A stretch of DNA of 64,000 nt from Rhodoblastus sp963727035. Lineage in GTDB: Bacteria; Pseudomonadota; Alphaproteobacteria; Rhizobiales; Beijerinckiaceae. The position numbers and the translations under genes are program-made. The stretch lies in contig CAVSEY010000001.1 of the NCBI GenBank assembly GCA_963727035.1, positions 1 through 64,000 on the forward strand, given 5' to 3'. Position 1 is the first letter of the stretch, and the number at the start of each line of letters is the position of its first letter. The notes under the pieces are model-generated. The model worked only from the letters and a program-made list of their open reading frames with translations, had not been told where the DNA came from and made no database searches. Shown piece by piece: positions 1 to 8,362 of this stretch.

Positions 1-1262
1 CGTTCCCCTCATTTTCAGATGATGCCAAAAGCCTCGGAAAACACGCGATTTTCGCGTAGGAGCTGCTGATATCGCTCAATGAGGGGCTTAAGTTCTTCGT
101 CCGGCATGTTGGGGATGAGTTCGTGGAGCAGGCATCCCTGGCGAAACAGGGAATGAACGCGTCGCTTGGCGGTGCTGGTTCTCAACTGCCGGTCCATTCC
201 GAGGCTTTCGCCAGCGGCGCCCAATACCGTCAGCAGCATGATGGCGAAAGCGTTGAGCAGCAACCGGCGATCTCGGCGCTGCGGATCATCGATCCTCAGC
301 GTGCTCATGCCCATTCCAAAGCGAAGGTCCTTGCTGTCCCGGAAGCTGGGCTCGATGGTCCACCTTTTCGAGTACAGATTGACGATCTGCGCCGCAGAGA
401 GCGCGCCATCGCTGGCGGCAAGATGCCAGGCTTCCTTCATGCCCGAGGCTTTCACGCATACGACCGCCCCGACCTTCTGGCGGGCGGCGGAGATTTCGGC
501 GTCGCGCAATTTCCGCGCTCGTCCGCCCTTGCCGACCCAATCGCCGGCTTCGCGCGTTTCGCCATCGGCGGCCCTGACATGGGTGCTGGAGCGAAAGCGG
601 TGAGCATATTGAAAGCCAAGGGCGTCGAGGAATTCGAACAGCTTGACGTCGCCAAAGCCGCGGTCGGCCAGAATGGTCGCGGTCACCCCCTCGGGCAGCA
701 GCGCCTTTAATCGGGCCAGGCACAAATAGTCGAAATCGTTGCGCTGGTCCTTCAATTCGTCCTGTCAACAGTCAGCCAAAGCAGCGGCGTCGCCCTGCCG
801 TGGTTCGTGACGAGATGCAGCGCAAGCGTGCACTGGTTGTCGCGATCGAAATCCGTCCGATCCATCGCCACGACGATCTCGCGGCGCTCTCCGACGACCT
901 CGGCGATCCGCAAGACCCGAACAAGTCCCAAGGCGCCACGCCCGAGTTGCTGAGCAACCGGTCGAACCTGTTTGATCGCCGACTTGGCGATCAAGCCACG
1001 CGCTGTGGCCAGAGCCTGTCCAATCAAGGAAACAGCGAGCGCCGCTCCGGTCATCACCCCGAGCGTGCCGTTGGCCAGCGACAGGATGCGCTTGGCATGC
1101 AGATCGTCGCCGAACACGCGCTTCAAAAATTCCTGAATGAAATCAAATCGCTCCTTCGACGCGCGCATGGCTCCCCCTGCCGGCTGATTCTCCGTCCTAC
1201 AGCTCGGGGATAACGAAAATTTAGGCTTTTCCAAGTCGCGCAAAAATGGGCGGATTCATGCT
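1..1262 (-). mobile_element. IS4-family insertion sequence, copy 1 (left end cut by window edge)
   Basis: This stretch is nearly identical to the complete element at 16641-17905, with about twenty differences by eye. Aligned to that copy, the window begins about five bases inside the left end. The right end lies near 1260-1262, after the shared sequence ATGGGCGGATTCATG. Both copies carry the transposase on the minus strand, so they are direct repeats about 15.4 kb apart. The target duplication cannot be checked because the left flank is outside the window. Confidence 0.9.
15..1169 (-). pseudogene. IS4-family transposase, frameshifted
   Basis: This is the transposase of IS copy 1, matching the intact 383-residue protein at 16660-17811. 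The minus-strand frame is broken near 768-775. The intact copy has one more base there, so the N-terminal part (to about 752) and the C-terminal part (15-755) lie in different frames. Upstream, a one-base and a two-base insertion (near 910-965) compensate each other and scramble about 18 residues before the frame recovers. The C-terminal part keeps the IS4 signature Y-(2)-R-(3)-E-(6)-K. It is probably inactive, though the intact copy could act in trans. Confidence 0.9.
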
Positions 1263-1361
1263 GTTCACGATGCTTCCGGAAGCGTAATGACAGCGCCGTT
1301 GACGACGAAGGTTTTAGCTGACAGGCTGATAGAACTGGGCAGGCTTGCGAAAGAACTCGTT

Positions 1362-1910
1362 ATGGTGAAGATACTAACGTTAATGGCGTGGGTATGTGCA
1401 GTTTTCTCTCCGTCCTATTGTCTTGCGGACAACGTCGCCTATCGCGTCCGAGAGTTTGAAACCGGGATGAGTCAGGCCGATGCGTTGCGTATCATGGAAA
1501 AAGTATGTGTTGATTATGAACGTGGCCGCGCCAGCTGCACGCTGGACGATGGCTCTTTCATAACATTGAGGTTTACGCCAGAAACCAAGGCTCTCCATGA
1601 TATAGAATATTCAATGAAGACAAACATGGATTGCGATGAGATTACTAAGCTTATTGTCAATAAATATAAATTGCACGATAGTAGTACCCCGGATTGCGCC
1701 GCTGGCAGATGGGTGTACTTCGCCAGAAAATTTTCGGATGATAAGACTTCGTACAAAATGATGACAAGTGACAAGAAACGTGTCGAGATCAGTTTCTCGT
1801 TCAATTACGGCGCGCCCATGCTCCGCATTCTGGATATTGCTGTTTTATCAGATGATATCGATGCGCAAGAGCGGAAGAGAAAGGCCAACCTGACGCCCCC
1901 GAAACTCTGA
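1362..1910 (+). CDS. Hypothetical exported protein
   Basis: The frame is open from 1287, but an ATG at 1362 gives a classic signal peptide: a short basic start, a hydrophobic stretch, and a likely cleavage after Cys-Leu-Ala near residue 22. I prefer that start. The mature part, about 160 residues, contains several cysteines and a C-terminal charged tail, so a small periplasmic protein is likely. No family is recognised. The gene is visibly richer in A+T than the core genes of the window. It sits directly beside IS copy 1, which fits acquisition by transfer. Confidence 0.6.
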   Translation: MVKILTLMAWVCAVFSPSYCLADNVAYRVREFETGMSQADALRIMEKVCVDYERGRASCTLDDGSFITLRFTPETKALHDIEYSMKTNMDCDEITKLIVNKYKLHDSSTPDCAAGRWVYFARKFSDDKTSYKMMTSDKKRVEISFSFNYGAPMLRILDIAVLSDDIDAQERKRKANLTPPKL

Positions 1911-1962
1911 ACCCGGCGGCCGCCCGCTCATCGGTCTCGCGGGTTGCGGTGATGGTCCATTT

Positions 1963-2028
1963 AGAGCATATTCCCAAAAAGTTGCAGACTTTTTGGACAA
2001 GAATATGCGTTAAAACAATGAATTAGAG
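1963..2028. repeat. Dispersed palindromic repeat, family A, copy 1
   Basis: An imperfect palindrome with outer arms GCATATTC and GAATATGC around inner AAAAAGT / ACTTTTT arms, followed by AAAACAATGAATTAGAG. The reverse complement of 42322-42389 matches it closely over its full length. It looks like a REP-type intergenic repeat. Confidence 0.75.
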
Positions 2029-2037
2029 ACTTATTCC

Positions 2038-2145
2038 GATTCCGAAGGAACGGAAAAGGCTCTAATCGTTCTCGCTCGCTCTGTTCCTTGATCTTCGGCT
2101 TGGGGCTGCAAGGGCGCGTCGATAGGATGCGCTGTCATCGGAATC
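2038..2145. repeat. Inverted-repeat-bounded element, family C, copy 1
   Basis: About 108 bp bounded by GATTCCGA at 2038-2045 and its complement TCGGAATC at 2138-2145. The core at 2063-2106 matches 14517-14560 in 41 of 44 positions. Similarity continues more weakly into the right arm. A short minus-strand frame of 84 codons (2031-2285) crosses it and shows no recognisable family. Confidence 0.6.
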
Positions 2146-2328
2146 CAGAATCGATAATCCCGCAGCCTGGGACCGCTTTTTTTGGCGATGTCCGCCTTAT
2201 CCGCTCCCGTCGAGCCCGAAATCAAATGCGCCGCTTGATCCACGCCGTCACTGAAAATTCCGCATAGCTCCTCGACTTCTCCCAAGCACTCTGCTAATGT
2301 ACATCATGCATCCGAGGGAGTGTGCGCT

Positions 2329-3066
2329 GTGGCTGATAAGTATTTTGATAATAAAAAAAACCCAAATCTAAGACCAGAGAACCAAGAGGTGATCGAGCCT
2401 GTCGCGATTCCTCTGCCGACTCCAGCGGTGCCAAGAAGTTTTAAAACCGCCTTCGATCCAGCGTTTCTCGCCGAGTATCATCAGGGAACGATGAATTATA
2501 CTTATAAGGGGGTCTCATGTTTGAAGGATCCTATTGATTTGGCGCTTTATATGAAGCTGATTTGGGAGCTAAAGCCAAAGGCAATAGTAGAAATCGGCTC
2601 ATTCTGCGGCGGTAGTGCGGTGTTGTATGCGGACCTTTGCCAAATATATGGATTAAAGACTGAGGTTATTACGGCAGATTTCCGCGATATACAGGGGCAT
2701 AGCGATCCGCAGGTTCGCTTTATACAAGCTGACGCGTTGCACTTGGAGCAAAGCGATTTGCACTCTGTTTTGGAGTCATTGCCAAGGCCTTGGCTGATCA
2801 TCGAGGATAGCGCCCACACGTTTGACGTATGCTATGCGGTTCTCAACTACTTCAAGACGCGTCTTAAACGCGGCGATGTTCTGATCATGGAAGACGGAGT
2901 AGTGGAGGACCAGGACGCGAACGTCTACTACCGCGGCGGCCCCAATTTGGCGATCAGCCGCTTTTTCGCCGAGACTCCGAACTGCTTTAAAGTCATGCAA
3001 GAGTATACGGATTTTTTTGGCCGTAACGCAACGTTCAACCCCAACGGATACTTGGAGAAGCTCTAA
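2329..3066 (+). CDS. CmcI/cephalosporin hydroxylase-family SAM-dependent methyltransferase-like protein
   Basis: A protein of about 245 residues with the Rossmann-fold layout of CmcI-type methyltransferases. A glycine-rich motif I (IVEIGSFCGGSA) lies near residue 90, an acidic strand follows (VITADFRDI), and then WLIIEDSAHTFD. That His-containing loop and the following MEDG segment are typical of this family, which often sits in cell-surface glycan or secondary-metabolite loci. The frame opens at a GTG at 2320, but the GAGGGA ribosome-binding site at 2314-2319 is better spaced for the GTG at 2329, so that start is chosen. Base composition is lower in GC than neighbouring core genes, suggesting transfer. 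The substrate is unknown. Confidence 0.75.
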   Translation: MADKYFDNKKNPNLRPENQEVIEPVAIPLPTPAVPRSFKTAFDPAFLAEYHQGTMNYTYKGVSCLKDPIDLALYMKLIWELKPKAIVEIGSFCGGSAVLYADLCQIYGLKTEVITADFRDIQGHSDPQVRFIQADALHLEQSDLHSVLESLPRPWLIIEDSAHTFDVCYAVLNYFKTRLKRGDVLIMEDGVVEDQDANVYYRGGPNLAISRFFAETPNCFKVMQEYTDFFGRNATFNPNGYLEKL

Positions 3067-3665
3067 GGCTGGCATGCGAGCGCAGGGCTGTTCAGTTCTT
3101 CCGTAATGGGCATTTTGGCGTCAACCTCCGACCCGTATCATGCTTCCGTCCGTGGTCGGCGGACAGGGGTGTTTAGCCGCCATTATGCCCCGCTCTTGCG
3201 CCGTGGTGGGGTCTGCGTGGGATTTTTACCGGTCATAGGCGCGCGTCGAGATGTGTGGTCCTCTGCTCACGCGAGGCCGAGAATCGAGCGGCGAGTCTTG
3301 GGTCGCCGCGCACCCCATTACCGTAACCCAAGCGATCCGCGCCGCGTCTCGGCCGCCACATTTGCCAAATGATGCAATTCCTATCATCGCCGTAACGCCG
3401 CAACCCCACCGCAACCCCGATAAAGCGCACTTTCACCCCGACCCTTGCACCGCGACCCTTGATCGCGGGCCATCGGGCGGCGACAAGTCATACCATTGGC
3501 CCTTGTTTCGGAATCGTCAGAAGCGACTATGGGCGCGGCGAATCCAGCTGTTATACCGGCTTTCATCGATGAGCGCCGGTCAGGAGCGAAACGGCGCCGA
3601 GCTGATGACCGGTCGCGATTCAGAACATTGGCGTTGTTTGTCTGGAAGACGGGGCGAGGGCATAG
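3067..3665. other. Gene-poor region with degenerate dispersed repeats
   Basis: No convincing coding frame was found. Two degenerate repeats are visible. Around 3347-3396 lies a decayed relative of family D (compare 13030-13072 and 15320-15375), sharing GGCCGCC, GATGCAATT and TATCAT followed by CCGTAA. Around 3552-3627 lies a relative of family E (compare 29024-29110), sharing GATGAG, GGTC, GGAGCGAA and CGCCGAGC. Confidence 0.5.
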
Positions 3666-4478
3666 ATGTTTTATTGGATTTACGATTATCCGATGGCGCC
3701 GATTGGCGCCCTGTTCGTCGCGGTCTTTGTCGCCGTCGCCTGGATCGGCATTCTGGTCGTGCGCAAGACCATGCACGCCTGGGTGCATCGCGAACCGCGC
3801 GCCAATGAAATGGTTGGTTTCGCCTTGTCGAGCTTTTTTGTTCTGTATGGATTGCTGCTCGGCCTTCTCGCCGTCGCCGCTTACCAGAACTACGCAACCG
3901 TCAGCGATATCGTCGACAGGGAGGCCTCCAGCATCGCTGCGCTGCATCGCGATTTCGTCGGTTATCCTCAGCCGACCCGGGAGCTTTTGCTCAGCGGCCT
4001 GCGCGAATATACCCGTTACACGATCGATGAGGGCTGGCCGCAGCAACGCAAGGGCGTCGTGCCCCAGGGCGGAGTCGAACGCATCGGTTCGCTCGCCAAG
4101 GTCCTCTATGCCTTTGAGCCGGATAAGAAAAGAGATGAAATCATTCACGCCGAGGCCTTGCGAGAGTTCAACCGCCTCGTCGAGACTCGCCGGGCGCGGC
4201 TCGCCAATGTGACCACGGGCCTGCCCGCCGTTCTGTGGTGGGTGCTGGCGTTAGGTTCGTTTCTGTCGATCGCGCTGATCTGGCTGCTCGATATGGAAAT
4301 CCATGTCCATATCATCCTCGGCGCGATCCTGGCCGGTTTTCTCGGCATCGTTGTTTTTCTGATCGCCGAACTCGACAATCCCTTCCGGGGCGAGGTCAGC
4401 ATCGGCCCCGGTTCGATCGCGCTGGTTTACCAGGAGCTGATGGTCCCCGAGGCCGCGCCAGGCTCACCCGGGAATTAA
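3666..4478 (+). CDS. DUF4239-like (bestrophin-like) membrane protein
   Basis: A 270-residue integral membrane protein. Two hydrophobic helices lie near residues 10-30 and 55-80. They are followed by a soluble, mostly helical segment (about 85-180), then two more helices near 190-215 and 220-245. This 2+2 layout, with a segment resembling NYATVSDIVDREASSIAAL after helix 2, fits the DUF4239 family, whose function is unknown. The ATG at 3666 follows GGCGAGGGC. It stands alone between a repeat-rich gap and a small secreted protein. Confidence 0.7.
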   Translation: MFYWIYDYPMAPIGALFVAVFVAVAWIGILVVRKTMHAWVHREPRANEMVGFALSSFFVLYGLLLGLLAVAAYQNYATVSDIVDREASSIAALHRDFVGYPQPTRELLLSGLREYTRYTIDEGWPQQRKGVVPQGGVERIGSLAKVLYAFEPDKKRDEIIHAEALREFNRLVETRRARLANVTTGLPAVLWWVLALGSFLSIALIWLLDMEIHVHIILGAILAGFLGIVVFLIAELDNPFRGEVSIGPGSIALVYQELMVPEAAPGSPGN

Positions 4479-4688
4479 TCGCATCGGCCCTTGGAAGGGC
4501 CGATGGCATAATCCCGTGATCCTCGAGAATTCCGCGTAAACACTTCGTGAAGCGGGCGATTCCAATGTTGCGCTCAAGACCGCGCGAGCGCACAATCCGA
4601 GCTGAAAACGGCGACGTTCCCTGGACCGACAGAACGCTCCGCTCCCCCGCCGCCCGCCGTCCGCATCGAGATGAGATGGAGTTTAGCC

Positions 4689-5000
4689 ATGCGTCTGATC
4701 CGCTCACTGTCCTTGGCCGTTCTGCTCGGCTTTGCCGCTCTGGCTTTCGCGGCGCCAGACGCTGTGCGGGCCGCGCCGGTCGCCGCCTCAAGCCTGGCGT
4801 CGCAGTTGGCCACATCCACGCTCAAGGACAAGACTCCGGTATACTATTATCATAGGCGCTATCATCACCGCCATTATTACCGCCGTCATTATTACCATCG
4901 CCATTATTACCATCATTATTATCGCCGTCATTATTACCGCCATCACTACTACCGCCCGCATTATTATCGCCGTCATTATTATCACCGGCGTTACTGGTAG
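4689..5000 (+). CDS. Secreted His/Tyr/Arg-rich low-complexity protein
   Basis: About 103 residues. The ATG at 4689 is preceded by GATGGAG at proper spacing, so it is preferred over the ATG at 4671. Residues 1-30 form a signal peptide. From about residue 55 to the end the protein is almost entirely His, Tyr and Arg in a repeating Arg/His-Tyr-Tyr pattern. It is encoded by near-repeats of CAT TAT TAC CGC. There are more than 20 His and more than 20 Tyr in under 50 residues. Export plus such density suggests metal binding or surface/matrix cross-linking, but this is inference. Similar proteins occur as uncharacterised exported proteins in Rhizobiales. Confidence 0.7.
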   Translation: MRLIRSLSLAVLLGFAALAFAAPDAVRAAPVAASSLASQLATSTLKDKTPVYYYHRRYHHRHYYRRHYYHRHYYHHYYRRHYYRHHYYRPHYYRRHYYHRRYW

Positions 5001-5146
5001 GCGCCGCAGCCGACGAAAAGGCCGGCCGTCGCGTTGCCGACAGGTCGGCGGCGCCCGGGAAGTATGAATAGAACGACTTCGGAACGGCTCACGGTTGACG
5101 CGGGTTCCGGCTCCGCGTGAAAACCCGCACTCTCAGGAGAACTTCG

Positions 5147-5338
5147 ATGCCGCTAATTAACGTGGTCGTCATCTTAATCGTTGTTGGTGTGCTGCTCTGG
5201 CTTGTCAACAACTACATACCCATGGACGGCAAGATCAAAAGCATCCTGAACGTGGTTGTCGTCATCTGCGTTGTGCTTTGGCTACTGCAGGCTTTCGGAG
5301 TGCTGGGATCATTGAGCAGCATTCATGTTGGAAAATGA
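5147..5338 (+). CDS. Thivi_2564-family small membrane protein
   Basis: A 63-residue protein starting at the ATG at 5147, which follows a good AGGAGA ribosome-binding site. It has two hydrophobic helices separated by the polar motif NNYIPMDGKIKSILN, characteristic of the Thivi_2564 family of tiny inner-membrane proteins. The family's function is unknown. A second two-helix small protein lies at 6463-6648, on the far side of the phasin gene. Confidence 0.8.
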   Translation: MPLINVVVILIVVGVLLWLVNNYIPMDGKIKSILNVVVVICVVLWLLQAFGVLGSLSSIHVGK

Positions 5339-5717
5339 CGCGCCTCAGAGGTAGTCGCGGCATGGGCGCTCTCGTCCATGCTGACGGCTTCGAATTCGTC
5401 TCGACCTTCATGTCGCTTGCACGCGAGCGCCTTGAGCGAAATCGGTGGCGAGGTTTCCCGACAAATGTCCCGGTTACCGTAATTCAAGCGCGTCGCAAGC
5501 GGCCGGTCGGCGCTCGCAGAAGCTTGATGGCGGGAGAGCCGGCGGGGCGCGAGTTTCTGAAGCCTTGAGACTGCGATAAATCACGGCGAGGGCCGGTCAG
5601 GCCCCCCCAATTTGGGCCCCAAAATAGCCCTGAGTACTTTCCGAGGCTGGCGGCCGTTCACCGACAGGTAAAATATGAAAATCGCAATCGGACCCCGATA
5701 ACCAAGGATTTCGAATC
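5339..5717. other. Intergenic, nothing recognised
   Basis: No frame with a plausible ribosome-binding site and protein-like composition was found. A C-run and a G-run flank AATTT near 5603-5625 and could form a weak hairpin. The segment presumably holds the promoter of the phasin gene, but I cannot place it. Confidence 0.4.
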
Positions 5718-6110
5718 ATGACCAATCCGACCGGAGAGCAGATCTCGAAAAAAAGCGCCGACGTCCTATCCAAGAGCGCACACGCCGCTGAAAAGATCGC
5801 CAAAGACAGTTCCAGCACTCTGACCGAAAGCGGAAAGGGCGCGGCCGAGGCCCTGAAGGAGTTGACCAAGGCGTATCAGGAATTGGCGGCAAGGAATGTC
5901 AAGAACCTGACCGCCGTCATGGAGGAGCTCGTCGCCGTGAAAAGCCCGGCGGAGTTTATGGAATTGCAGCAAAGGTTGATCAAGGACGGCGTTGAAGCCG
6001 CCGCCGGCGATAGCCGTCGGATAGCCGAATTGACGACCGCCGTATTCACGGCCGCTCTGGAGCCTGTGAAAAAGCAGTTCGAAGCGGTGCAGAAGGCGTC
6101 TCGCCTCTAA
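5718..6110 (+). CDS. Phasin-family protein (polyhydroxyalkanoate granule-associated)
   Basis: A 130-residue, fully soluble, amphipathic-helical protein of the Phasin_2 type. The diagnostic central segment reads ARNVKNLTAVMEELVAVKSP. It is followed by a region rich in Glu-Leu-Gln and ending near VKKQFEAVQKAS. Phasins coat polyhydroxyalkanoate granules and control their number and size. No polymer synthase gene is nearby. A hairpin terminator follows immediately (6113-6152), so the gene is probably monocistronic. Confidence 0.85.
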   Translation: MTNPTGEQISKKSADVLSKSAHAAEKIAKDSSSTLTESGKGAAEALKELTKAYQELAARNVKNLTAVMEELVAVKSPAEFMELQQRLIKDGVEAAAGDSRRIAELTTAVFTAALEPVKKQFEAVQKASRL

Positions 6111-6112
6111 GC

Positions 6113-6152
6113 AGCAATTCGTTGGCGCGCCAACGAATCGTTGCTTAGGCTT
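6113..6152 (+). terminator. Hairpin terminator after the phasin gene
   Basis: The core 6118-6137 is a perfect 20-bp palindrome (TTCGTTGGCG and its complement). AGCAA/TTGCT arms extend it with a 3-nt bulge. A short T-run (CTTTTT) follows on the plus strand. Position just after the stop codon supports a terminator role. Confidence 0.7.
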
Positions 6153-6160
6153 TTTGATTT

Positions 6161-6209
6161 AGCAGGATTTTTGTCCGAAAACCGGCGGCCACTTTTCGGA
6201 AATCCTGCT
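6161..6209. repeat. Intergenic hairpin repeat (family B)
   Basis: AGCAGGATTT at 6161-6170 pairs with AAATCCTGCT at 6200-6209. A second internal pair is CCGAAAA with TTTTCGG. It resembles REP-like hairpins common between genes in Bradyrhizobium and relatives. Only one copy is seen in this window. Confidence 0.6.
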
Positions 6210-6462
6210 TAGGGCAGGATATCAATCCGGCCCCAATGCTTTTTTCGAGCCGCGCTTCGTCACCGACGTGCGGCTTTTCCTCATGGAAACGCTTGTCTTA
6301 TGAATTTCTGCGCCGTTGAGGCGAAAATGGAACCGCTGGGAGCGGGTGGCGCCCCTCTCGTCAGCGGCGCTATTTTGCTTCGTGAGCATCCTTAAGCTCG
6401 CCAGCAGACGGGGCCGATGGTAGTCTTGAAAACGTTGCCGCTAGGATTGGGGGGAGACCGTC

Positions 6463-6648
6463 GTGCTGACACTCGTCATTGGTATCCTGATTATCGTCGT
6501 CGTTGGCGCGATCTTGTTCTGGGTCATCGATAAATTCGCTCCCGATCCGCGGCTGGCGCAGCTTCTCAAGCTGCTGGTGGTGCTGGTCTGTCTGGCGTCG
6601 ATCGTGGCCCGGTTATATCCGCTGTTTGGATCTTCCACTGCTCCGTAG
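6463..6648 (+). CDS. Small two-helix membrane protein (Thivi_2564-like)
   Basis: A 61-residue protein with a GTG start at 6463, preceded by GGGGGAG. Two hydrophobic helices (about residues 3-22 and 33-55) flank the polar hinge DKFAPDPRLAQ. Size and layout match the protein at 5147-5338, but the hinge differs, so family membership is less sure. The function is unknown. Confidence 0.65.
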   Translation: MLTLVIGILIIVVVGAILFWVIDKFAPDPRLAQLLKLLVVLVCLASIVARLYPLFGSSTAP

Positions 6649-6895
6649 CGGACGCCCCGAAATTCGACGCCCGTCGAGTTGGGGCCCGTATGACGCTCGG
6701 AATTGCCGGCGTGCATGTGGCTGCCCTATGCGTTCGACCTCTATCCAGCGCACCTTGCCGATCGCATGCGCCGGCAGGGCGCGGCTATTGGCGATGCCCA
6801 TGGTCACCGTAACGATTTCGTTCGGAGCGGATTTAATGCTTGCCATTCATGCGTCCCTGCGGATATGAACAGCCGCTGATAAACCCGGGGAAATC

Positions 6896-7048
6896 ATGAT
6901 TGCTATCGCGCGGGAAATGACTCAGTTTCTCTTGCAGAGAAAGAGATTCTGGCTTTTTCCGATCATACTCATGCTTGCCGTGTTTGGAGGCCTGATGATA
7001 GCCGTACAAGGTTCGGCGATCGCGCCTTTCATCTACACGCTGTTCTAG
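6896..7048 (+). CDS. DUF5989-family small membrane protein (50 residues)
   Basis: A short gene easily missed by length cut-offs. An ATG at 6896 opens a 50-codon frame ending in TAG at 7046-7048. The protein has a basic N-terminus (LLQRKRFWLFPI), one hydrophobic helix, and the diagnostic C-terminus SAIAPFIYTLF. This is the DUF5989 signature. Known DUF5989 genes lie beside SxtJ-like proteins, carbamoyltransferases and SGNH hydrolases, and exactly those occur at 7193-10722 here. The role is unknown. The ribosome-binding site (GGGG at 6887-6890) is weak. Confidence 0.85.
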   Translation: MIAIAREMTQFLLQRKRFWLFPIILMLAVFGGLMIAVQGSAIAPFIYTLF

Positions 7049-7192
7049 GCGAACGTTTTCCGGTTTCTCCGGCCGTCGCCTGAACGCTCCCGCCGACCAT
7101 TGGGCCGTGATCCTTGAGAAGCCGATCGTCGGCAATGTCCGACGCGGCTCGGCGGCTTCGGTCCGTGGAGCGGGCCTGACAGCCGCTCAGTT

Positions 7193-8350
7193 GTGACACG
7201 CCTCGCGGGGCAAGCGGGTGGGAGGCTCGCTGCTTTGAAAAGCTGGATCAAGAACACCATCCTTTTCGTGATGGCCTGGGCCATGGCGCTGGGCGGAATC
7301 GAACTCGCCTTGCGCCTCTTCGGCGACGACGTGCTCGCCATGGGCAATCAATTCGTCTTCTATCGCTTCGACCCGAAGCTCGGCTGGAGCAACCGGCCAA
7401 ATTCGAGCGGCTACCTGGTGCGCGCCGAATATCGGGTTCCCGTCGAGATCAACTCGGTCGGCATGCGCGACCGGGAGCCGCCGCCTCGGGTGGAAGGCCG
7501 GAAGCGGATCGCCGTCCTCGGCGACAGTTTCGTCTGGGGCGTCGGCGCGCGATATGGCGAGCGCTTCACTGAAGTGCTCCAGCGGAAATTGCCGCAGCTC
7601 GATGTCCTCAACTACGGCGTCTCCGGCTTCGGCACGACGCAGGAGCTGGCGCAGCTCGACAGCGTGCTTGACGCGAAACCCGACTATGTGGTTGTGGCGC
7701 TGTGCCTCTCCAATGACGTGACCGACTCGATCAGCCCCTTTGGCCAGGGCTACAATCGGCCGTTCGCCCGCCGGGGGCCGGACGGAAAGGTCGAAATCAC
7801 CGGCTATCCGCTCGTCAATGTCAGGGCGATCGGGGCCAAACTCATCGGCGCGGATTCGGGAATCCGCCTGTTCGCTCTGGTTAATCTGGCGCGCGAGGCG
7901 ATGGCCGGTCCCAATCCCGCCCTGAACGCCCCGCGCTTCAAGACGGATCTTCAGGTCGCCGATTACGAGCTCTACACGCCGGATGACAAGCTTGCGCCCG
8001 AAGCGCGGGAGAGGAAGCGGAAGGCGCTGGACATCGAGGCCGATCTGCTCGCGGAAATGAACGCCGAGGTGACCCGCAGGATCGGAGCAGGACGTTTCCT
8101 TGTCGCTCTTGTGCCCACCAAATGGGAGGTCATGCCGCAGCTTCTGCCCGCCATTGCGCGGTCAAATGAAATCGGCGACCAGTTGCTCGCGCGGCTGCGC
8201 GCCCGCGGCGTCAACACGCTCGACCCGCGCGCAAAATTCACGGCCGAGGATTTCTGGCGCAAGGATGGCCATTGGAACGCCGAGGGTCATGTCGTCTTCG
8301 CGGACGCCCTGGCCGAACGCCTTTCCGCTCAGCCTGCCGTGCATCCCTGA
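7193..8350 (+). CDS. Membrane-anchored SGNH/GDSL-like hydrolase
   Basis: About 385 residues from a GTG at 7193. A TTG at 7234 preceded by GGGAGG is an alternative start. One hydrophobic helix (about residues 20-38) anchors the protein, and the rest is likely periplasmic. All SGNH blocks are visible: block I VLGDSFVWGVG near residue 105, block II YGVSGFGTTQ, block III LSNDVTD, and the C-terminal Asp-His pair in DGHWNAEGH. Such enzymes act on acyl or carbamoyl-type modifications of glycans or metabolites. It follows DUF5989 in the same orientation and converges on the carbamoyltransferase gene with a 12-bp gap. Confidence 0.85.
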   Translation: MTRLAGQAGGRLAALKSWIKNTILFVMAWAMALGGIELALRLFGDDVLAMGNQFVFYRFDPKLGWSNRPNSSGYLVRAEYRVPVEINSVGMRDREPPPRVEGRKRIAVLGDSFVWGVGARYGERFTEVLQRKLPQLDVLNYGVSGFGTTQELAQLDSVLDAKPDYVVVALCLSNDVTDSISPFGQGYNRPFARRGPDGKVEITGYPLVNVRAIGAKLIGADSGIRLFALVNLAREAMAGPNPALNAPRFKTDLQVADYELYTPDDKLAPEARERKRKALDIEADLLAEMNAEVTRRIGAGRFLVALVPTKWEVMPQLLPAIARSNEIGDQLLARLRARGVNTLDPRAKFTAEDFWRKDGHWNAEGHVVFADALAERLSAQPAVHP

Positions 8351-8362
8351 CGGCCGGGACGA

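Noticed and set aside
123..710. Long plus-strand frames opposite the IS4 transposase (also at 16708-17355)
   Set aside because: They are antisense shadows of the transposase gene in both IS copies; composition follows the opposite-strand codons and no ribosome-binding site is present.
2031..2285. An 84-codon minus-strand frame crossing the family C repeat
   Set aside because: It has no recognisable family, overlaps a dispersed repeat and lacks a good ribosome-binding site.
6613..6846. A 77-codon minus-strand frame between the small membrane protein and the DUF5989 gene
   Set aside because: The first 40 residues look protein-like, but the rest is Arg/Ser-rich and antisense to the end of the 6463-6648 gene. 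There is not enough to call it.
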